Part shown: in pieces, positions 28,408-33,950 of the stretch
Layout: each line of letters starts with the position of its first letter
Numbering within the stretch: position 1 is the stretch's first letter
DNA from: Parcubacteria group bacterium
GTDB lineage: Bacteria; Patescibacteriota; Minisyncoccia; Phycocordibacterales; Zambryskibacteraceae
NCBI GenBank assembly: GCA_028286565.1
Contig: JAQBRH010000004.1
Span: forward strand, 1 to 33,950
Reading direction: 5' to 3'
DNA: 33,950 bases
The notes under the pieces: model-generated
Databases searched by the model: none
The model's input: the letters and a program-made list of their open reading frames with translations, nothing else
What the model was told of the DNA's origin: nothing
Position numbers and translations under genes: made by a program

Positions 28408-28494
28408 CGGAGGCGGAGAGATTCGAACTCTCGAGACCCTTTCGAGCCTGCTACCTTTCCAAGGTAGTGCACTAGACCACTATGCGACGCCTCC
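28408..28494 (-). tRNA. tRNA-Ser (GGA)
   Basis: The cloverleaf is visible on the minus strand: acceptor GGAGGCG/CGCCTCC, anticodon stem CTACC/GGTAG around TTGGAAA with anticodon GGA (reading UCC and UCU), a long variable arm and T-arm GAGAG-TTCGAAT-CTCTC. The discriminator is G, normal for tRNA-Ser, and CCA is not encoded. Confidence 0.96.
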
Positions 28495-28507
28495 GTGTCG
28501 GAAGATA

Positions 28508-28993
28508 CTACCCTATTTTTCTCTTCTTGAGAATTTCGTCGACCATCTGTATCTCGTGGTCTATACCTTCAATGAGCTCGTACTCTCCAACTTCAGACGC
28601 ATCGATCCAGGCGAACTCCGTCGCATCCTCATCAAGTACCACTTCTCCACTTATATATGAAGCAAAATAACTAAGCACGAGAACTGGGACACCGTCGCCT
28701 TTTATAAAGGTGAGGTCGAGGAGATATTCAGGCTTGCCTATCTCAAGTCCAACTTCTTCGTGGATTTCACGAACAAGGGCATTCGTCACAGAGTAATACC
28801 ATTGATTGTCACCCACATGAGTACGAGGCAGATCAGTGTAATCATCAGTAGTTAATCCTCCGCCAGGAACGGTCCACTTGTTCGGGAAATGCTTTTTATG
28901 CGGAGCACGCTTAGTGATAAGGAATTTGCCTTCAGCATTATAAATGATGGCGGTAGTCGCAACTCTGTGCAGCTCTTTGTCTTTGATATCCAT
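28508..28993 (-). CDS. Nudix hydrolase with interrupted Nudix box
   Basis: The protein has 161 residues. The core strand WTVPGGGL (residues 40-47) and the helix REIHEEVGLEI (75-85) belong to a Nudix box, but about 16 extra residues (from TTDDYTDLP onward, including DNQWYY) separate them, so the first Glu of the standard spacing is displaced. The catalytic EE in REXXEE is intact, so activity is plausible. The substrate is unknown. The start is ten bases after the TPM-gene stop and the end is 13 bases before tRNA-Ser. There is no Shine-Dalgarno. It is different in sequence from the Nudix gene at 743-1243. Confidence 0.85.
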   Translation of the reverse strand: MDIKDKELHRVATTAIIYNAEGKFLITKRAPHKKHFPNKWTVPGGGLTTDDYTDLPRTHVGDNQWYYSVTNALVREIHEEVGLEIGKPEYLLDLTFIKGDGVPVLVLSYFASYISGEVVLDEDATEFAWIDASEVGEYELIEGIDHEIQMVDEILKKRKIG

Positions 28994-29002
28994 ATATAAA
29001 GC

Positions 29003-29857
29003 TTACCACCTGCCGGAGGATCCGCCACCGCCAGATGATCCTCCGCCGAAGCCTCCAAACCCGCCACCCCCGCCTCCACCTCCTCCGAAGCCGCCCATCC
29101 AAAAAGGGGGCCTTGGTCCTCCGTTCCCGTGGTTCGCATGAGCCTTTGAGACTATATAGTCAAACAGAAGTCCAAGGGGGATAAGGATGACTGCGGCGAT
29201 CACCCCCAGGACAACGCCGTTGAAAATCCCGAGAGCTATGCCGGCGATCCCGCCCACCAGTCCGCCTCCCCACCACGACTTTGACCGGCCGAGCACGCTT
29301 GCAAGTACAAAGAGTCCGAAGATGGCAGCATTTCCCCAGGGAATGCTCGCAGCGTTTCCGGATGAGTTCGAGAGGATGGGTTCGGATCGCCGTACATCCT
29401 GGATTATCTGATCAACCGCACCCATGACGCCGTTATCATACTCATTCTTCTGAAATGCCGGCACCAGAATATCCGAGATGATGTGCGAGCTTTCGATGTC
29501 TGTGAGCACAGGCTCGAGTCCGTAGCCCACTTCGATCCTCGCCTCTCTGTCTCCGAGAGAGATCAGGAAGAGAACTCCCGTATCCTTTTCCTTATTGCCG
29601 ATACCCCATTCCACAAACAACTTGTTCGCGAAGTTCTCTATAGTATCCCCGCCCAAGTTCTCGATCGTCACTACCGTCACTTCGCTTCCGGTTTCGGTTT
29701 TTAGATCCCCGAGCTTGGTATCAACGGAAAGGATAGTGTCCGAAGAAAGCATGTGTGCAAAGTCGTTCACGAATCCGGCAGGCTTGCCCGGAGAGACATA
29801 GGCAAAGAGCGAGAGCGGAAAAAAGAGGATGGAAGCGACGAGAAATCGCTTAAACAT
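29003..29857 (-). CDS. TPM-domain membrane protein (YgcG type)
   Basis: The protein has 284 residues. A signal peptide (residues 1-19, ending LFA) is followed by the TPM domain: VNDFAHMLSSDTILSVDTKLGDLKTETGSEVTVVTIENLGGD and GNKEKDTGVLFLISLGDREARIEVGYGLEPVLTD. Two membrane segments (about 178-191 and 202-235) follow, and the C-terminus is a Gly/Ser-rich tail of GGGGG and SSGGGGSSGRW type. TPM proteins often pair with LemA, as here; roles in membrane-protein maintenance have been proposed for relatives but the function is unsettled. It starts three bases after the lemA stop. Confidence 0.92.
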   Translation of the reverse strand: MFKRFLVASILFFPLSLFAYVSPGKPAGFVNDFAHMLSSDTILSVDTKLGDLKTETGSEVTVVTIENLGGDTIENFANKLFVEWGIGNKEKDTGVLFLISLGDREARIEVGYGLEPVLTDIESSHIISDILVPAFQKNEYDNGVMGAVDQIIQDVRRSEPILSNSSGNAASIPWGNAAIFGLFVLASVLGRSKSWWGGGLVGGIAGIALGIFNGVVLGVIAAVILIPLGLLFDYIVSKAHANHGNGGPRPPFWMGGFGGGGGGGGGFGGFGGGSSGGGGSSGRW

Positions 29858-29860
29858 ACG

Positions 29861-30418
29861 TTATTGGAGATTTACGGTCGGAGCAGTCGAAGCCGTCGCA
29901 TCAGCCTTGAAGTAAGATCGCTCGTGGAAGCCGAAGAGTCCGGCGATGAGGTTCGTCGGGAAGGTTTTCACTTTCGTATTGTAGCCTTGGACGATCTCAT
30001 TAAATCTATTTCGCTCGACGTTGATGCGGTTCTCAGTGCCTTCAAGCTCTGTCATGAGGTCTCGAACGGTGCCCACAGAAACAAGCGTCGGATAATTTTC
30101 GGTAATGACGAGGAGCCGTCCAAGGGCGGATTCAACTTGAGTGGCTGCGGCGGCCTTTTCATCCGGAGTAGTCGCGCCCGAGTATCGGGTACGAGCGTCA
30201 GCGATATCTCCGAACACTTTTTGCTCCTGGCCGAGGACCGCCTTGGTCGAGTTCACGAGGTTGGGGATGAGGTCGAAGCGTCGTTGATATGCGTTCTCTA
30301 CCTGACCCCACTGCGCGTCCGCCTGTTCGTTCAACGGCACAAGGCTGTTATACGAAGAGTAGAGCCAGATAACGAGGACCAGAATGATGCCTAAGACGAT
30401 GTATGTACCTTTTTTCAT
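29861..30418 (-). CDS. lemA: LemA family protein
   Basis: The 185-residue protein has an N-terminal membrane helix (YIVLGIILVLVIWLYSSYNSLV, residues 6-27) and the all-helical LemA domain: NEQADAQWGQVENAYQRRFDLIPNLVN, TENYPTLVSVGTVRDLMTELEGTENRINVERNRFNEIVQGYN, and FPTNLIAGLFGF. These motifs are diagnostic. LemA proteins sit in the membrane with an external helical domain; their function is unclear. The gene heads the lemA-TPM-Nudix run. Confidence 0.95.
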   Translation of the reverse strand: MKKGTYIVLGIILVLVIWLYSSYNSLVPLNEQADAQWGQVENAYQRRFDLIPNLVNSTKAVLGQEQKVFGDIADARTRYSGATTPDEKAAAATQVESALGRLLVITENYPTLVSVGTVRDLMTELEGTENRINVERNRFNEIVQGYNTKVKTFPTNLIAGLFGFHERSYFKADATASTAPTVNLQ

Positions 30419-30528
30419 AATGAATGTGTGAGCGTCCGAACTATGTGGTTAATATTTGTATTTTACCACGTTTGACTCTTATGTATAAGAGGAGTAGGTT
30501 TTTTACAGACCTTCACCGGGAGACGGCC

Positions 30529-30870
30529 ATGCTAGGAATCGGAGACTTCGTCAACGGATCATTTACTCGAAGCAAGGAACGGAGGGTTCGAGGAGATCAG
30601 TGGGAACAATTTATAAAGGAAGACGGAGTGACGATCAAGCTCGTCGAGAACCGAGGCTCGCAGTCTGACATCAAAAACATCGTCGAGGGGCAAGAGTACC
30701 GTTCGGTGATCCTCGGAGTCGTCTATACAGCTCCGGATAAACCGTTTCGGATCCTTCGGGTCAAAGTTCTCGAGCCTGTATTCCGCACTCCCGAAACCGC
30801 CCCCGTTCTTCCGCCCTTGCCGGACAAAGGACACCGGACCAGGCAAAATGCCATCGGCTTCGGCCATTGA
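30529..30870 (+). CDS. Orphan protein, 113 aa
   Basis: The family is not recognised. The ATG at 30529 follows GGGAG by seven bases; a longer frame to 30424 lacks a ribosome binding site. The product is soluble and basic, with no signal peptide. The N-terminus MLGIGDFVNGSF is followed by a likely beta-rich region (KEDGVTIKLVENRG, EYRSVILGVVYTAPDKPFRILRVKVLEPVF) and a Pro-rich tail. It lies between convergent and divergent minus-strand genes (groEL and lemA) and has its own Shine-Dalgarno and a UUCG-capped terminator overlapping its stop codon. Possible promoter: TTGACT with a weak TAGGTT 17 bases later (about 30472-30500). It shares this self-contained layout with the three other orphans in the window. 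Confidence 0.7.
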   Translation: MLGIGDFVNGSFTRSKERRVRGDQWEQFIKEDGVTIKLVENRGSQSDIKNIVEGQEYRSVILGVVYTAPDKPFRILRVKVLEPVFRTPETAPVLPPLPDKGHRTRQNAIGFGH

Positions 30871-30893
30871 TCTTCTTCGGAAGGTCTTTTTAT

Positions 30894-30895
<2 letters not shown>
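30869..30895 (+). terminator. UUCG-capped terminator of orphan 30529-30870
   Basis: A seven-bp stem (one G-U pair) closed by TTCG (30869-30886) is followed by TTTTTATTT on the plus strand. It overlaps the gene's stop codon, and its T run ends at the groEL stop. Confidence 0.9.
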
Positions 30896-32567
<1,672 letters not shown>

Positions 32568-32903
32568 TTAGTTTTTTATGACCGCCAGGAGATTGTCTTC
32601 ACGGAGGAGGTAGAGCTCTTCGCCGTCCATCTCTACTTCGTCGTATGCATATTTGGAGAAGACGACGATGTCCCCGACCTTCACATTCACGGGAATTATG
32701 TTTCCTTCATGGTGTCGTCCGGGTCCGACGGCGAGCACTTCGCCTTGGGCTGATTTTTCTTTTGAAGCGGAGTCAGGAAGGATAATGCCGAAATGCTTGT
32801 TCCCGCTCACCTCTTCCATAGTGAAGGGCCGGACGAGCACCCGGTCCCCGAGCGGGGCGATCGAAAGCTTTTTTTGAGAAGTTTTTGTTGTGGGTTTTTT
32901 CAT
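32568..32903 (-). CDS. groS: Co-chaperonin GroES
   Basis: GroES (111 residues) caps the GroEL ring. The mobile loop SGNKHFGIILPDSASKEKSAQGEVLAVGPG and the core LGDRVLVRP and VGDIVVFSKYAYDEVEMDGEELYLLREDNLLAVI are diagnostic. A basic N-terminal extension (MKKPTTKTSQKK) precedes the usual start. The gene is read from a good promoter at 32939-32966 and forms an operon with groEL. Confidence 0.97.
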   Translation of the reverse strand: MKKPTTKTSQKKLSIAPLGDRVLVRPFTMEEVSGNKHFGIILPDSASKEKSAQGEVLAVGPGRHHEGNIIPVNVKVGDIVVFSKYAYDEVEMDGEELYLLREDNLLAVIKN

Positions 32904-32938
32904 ATCGTGGATTAAAACTGCTCTTGTAAGGTGGCCGA

Positions 32939-32966
32939 ATTATACCCCATTTTTCCTCCGCATCAA
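32939..32966 (-). promoter_or_regulatory. groES-groEL promoter
   Basis: On the minus strand, TTGATG (32961-32966), a 16-bp spacer and TATAAT (32939-32944). The predicted start leaves a leader of about 28 nt before groES. It is divergent from the secG promoter 12 bases away. Confidence 0.75.
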
Positions 32967-32977
32967 CTCTATCCCGA

Positions 32978-33005
32978 TTGCCCAAAGATAGGTTTCTTGT
33001 ATAAT
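32978..33005 (+). promoter_or_regulatory. secG promoter
   Basis: TTGCCC (32978-32983), a 16-bp spacer and a perfect TATAAT (33000-33005) precede the secG ATG by 14 bases. Only 11 bases separate it from the divergent groES promoter. Confidence 0.7.
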
Positions 33006-33019
33006 ACGTGAGTTAGCTT

Positions 33020-33247
33020 ATGGCCCACGCCCTACCATATATACAGATAGTCCTCTCACTCCTCCTCATCGGGGGAGTGCTTCTCCAGCGCTCTGAAGCG
33101 GGCCTAGGAAGCGCGTTTGGAGCGGACGGCATGACGTCGGGCAAATACAACCGCCGAGGATTCGAGAAGACCCTTTTCCAGCTGACCATCCTCGTCGCAG
33201 TTCTCTTTGCCGTCACCGCCTTCGCCTCGCTCTTCCTCGCGCGATAA
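33020..33247 (+). CDS. secG: Preprotein translocase subunit SecG
   Basis: This 75-residue SecG has two membrane helices (about residues 5-22, PYIQIVLSLLLIGGVLLQ, and 50-72, TLFQLTILVAVLFAVTAFASLFL) joined by a loop with the family's SEAGLGSAFGADG motif. SecG assists SecYE in protein export. The start has no Shine-Dalgarno and follows a strong promoter. The peptide-binding protein gene begins 11 bases after its stop. Confidence 0.95.
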   Translation: MAHALPYIQIVLSLLLIGGVLLQRSEAGLGSAFGADGMTSGKYNRRGFEKTLFQLTILVAVLFAVTAFASLFLAR

Positions 33248-33258
33248 TCGCGTCAATC

Positions 33259-33950
33259 ATGACCTATTCATCACTCCGGACGCTTCTTGTGAAGCGCTTC
33301 GATCTACCAAAAGAACGTTCCGTCAACAAAGCCGTCCGTTCCTTCACCATTGCGGAGAAGACGGTCTTCTATTTTTTTGTTGGCCTCTTCGTCCTCTCCG
33401 GCCTCTCGCTCGTCTACCAAATAAACAGCGCCTACCTCGTCGAAGTCCCTCTCCAGGGCGGCAGCCTCTCCGAAGGAGTAGTCGGGAACCCGCGGTTCAT
33501 CAATCCGGTGCTCGCCTATTCGGAAGCGGACAAGAACTTGAGCGCCCTTATATATTCGGGCCTCGTCCGCCTTGCTCCGGACGGAAGCATTGTGAACGAT
33601 ATTGCGGATGACGTCTCGATCTCTCCTGACGGCCTTACGTACACAGTTCATATCCGCCCGGACGCCACCTTCCAAGACAATGAGCCTATCACTTCGGACG
33701 ACGTCGAGTTCACCATCCAGAAAATAGAGAACACCGCCCTGAAGAGCCCCCTCTTCGGCACCTGGGCGGGCATCGGAGTCGAGAAGCCCGACGCCTCGAC
33801 GGTCGTCTTCACCCTGAAGAAACCGTACGCCCCGTTCATAGATAACCTTACGCTCGGGATTTTGCCCAAGCACATCTGGAAGAACGTCACCGACGACGAG
33901 TTTTCGTTCAGCCAATTCAACGCTCTCCCGATCGGCTCTGGGCCGTACAC
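33259..33950 (+). CDS. Peptide-binding protein of ABC transporter family (SBP_bac_5), partial
   Basis: The reading frame is open from the ATG at 33259 to the window edge, so only about 230 residues are seen. The start gives MTYSSLRTLLVKRFDLPKE, then a single hydrophobic segment (about residues 34-50, TVFYFFVGLFVLSGLSLVY) with no clear cleavage site, which suggests a membrane anchor rather than a lipoprotein. The rest matches the periplasmic oligopeptide-binding family (OppA/DppA): VVGNPRFINPVLAYSEADKNLSALIYSGL, SPDGLTYTVHIRPDATFQDNEPITSDDVEFTI and LKKPYAPFIDNLTLGILPKHIW. It probably binds peptides for import, though a CPR cell-surface role is possible. It is probably co-transcribed with secG. 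The C-terminal half lies outside the window. Confidence 0.9.
   Translation, partial: MTYSSLRTLLVKRFDLPKERSVNKAVRSFTIAEKTVFYFFVGLFVLSGLSLVYQINSAYLVEVPLQGGSLSEGVVGNPRFINPVLAYSEADKNLSALIYSGLVRLAPDGSIVNDIADDVSISPDGLTYTVHIRPDATFQDNEPITSDDVEFTIQKIENTALKSPLFGTWAGIGVEKPDASTVVFTLKKPYAPFIDNLTLGILPKHIWKNVTDDEFSFSQFNALPIGSGPY

Noticed and set aside
32904-33019. CIRCE/HrcA operator upstream of groES
   Set aside because: No TTAGCACTC-N9-GAGTGCTAA-like inverted repeat is present between groES and secG.

Overview
The window is a gene-dense stretch of bacterial chromosome that looks like a Candidate Phyla Radiation (Patescibacteria, probably Parcubacteria/Paceibacteria) genome. The assignment is an inference. 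It rests on short intergenic gaps, a pentose-phosphate/lower-glycolysis gene run with a two-subunit transketolase, large surface proteins with peptidoglycan-binding and Ig-like or beta-helix domains, a single-domain GIY-YIG protein beside a tRNA, and the near absence of Shine-Dalgarno sequences before housekeeping genes. UGA is used as a normal stop (for example rpiB and the gene at 30529-30870), so there is no UGA recoding. Almost everything lies on the minus strand. The plus-strand genes are a PfkB kinase (10665), an orphan (30529), secG (33020) and a truncated peptide-binding protein (33259).

Layout. 1-742: an orphan gene with a consensus promoter, an 18-bp palindrome at the predicted transcription start and a structured leader. 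743-1286: an AT-rich Nudix gene beside a tRNA 3' fragment. 1314-1703: an intact tRNA-Thr, a GIY-YIG gene that abuts it exactly, and a displaced tRNA-Thr 5' half carrying a palindromic insert. 1710-6916: translation genes (tsf, rpsB, prfA, rpmE, rplY) plus a small membrane protein and a secreted lytic-transglycosylase-like protein. 6973-9455: an FAD-linked oxidase coupled to a class II aldolase. 9493-10662: two self-contained orphan genes driven by duplicated promoters. 10665-14383: a PfkB kinase and a 906-residue surface protein. 14482-18830: gap, rpiB, rpe, transketolase N half, a small AT-rich membrane protein and transketolase C half, tightly coupled. 18855-22566: class I ribonucleotide reductase nrdA-nrdB, whose small subunit has the residue pattern of class Ic (Mn/Fe) enzymes. 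22634-28183: DUF192 protein, beta-helix surface protein, RRM protein, MsrB and an anchored HEXXH protease. 28263-28494: tRNA-Ser with a duplicated 3' fragment. 28508-30870: Nudix, TPM-domain and LemA genes and a plus-strand orphan. 30894-33950: groEL, groES, then divergent secG and a peptide-binding protein that runs off the edge.

The central metabolic genes would convert sugar phosphates between pentoses, fructose-bisphosphate and triose phosphates, feeding ribose-5-phosphate to nucleotides, with NrdAB making deoxynucleotides. The surface proteins, transglycosylase and anchored protease suggest a decorated, peptidoglycan-containing envelope.

The most unusual signals are the GIY-YIG gene wedged base-to-base into a tRNA-Thr gene, tRNA 3' fragments cut in the T-loop at two other places, a recurrent class of orphan genes that each carry their own promoter, Shine-Dalgarno and terminator, and -10 boxes placed exactly 6 nt from start codons (leaderless mRNAs). 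No gene-free stretch exceeds 300 bases. No rRNA, CRISPR array, insertion sequence or replication origin was seen.
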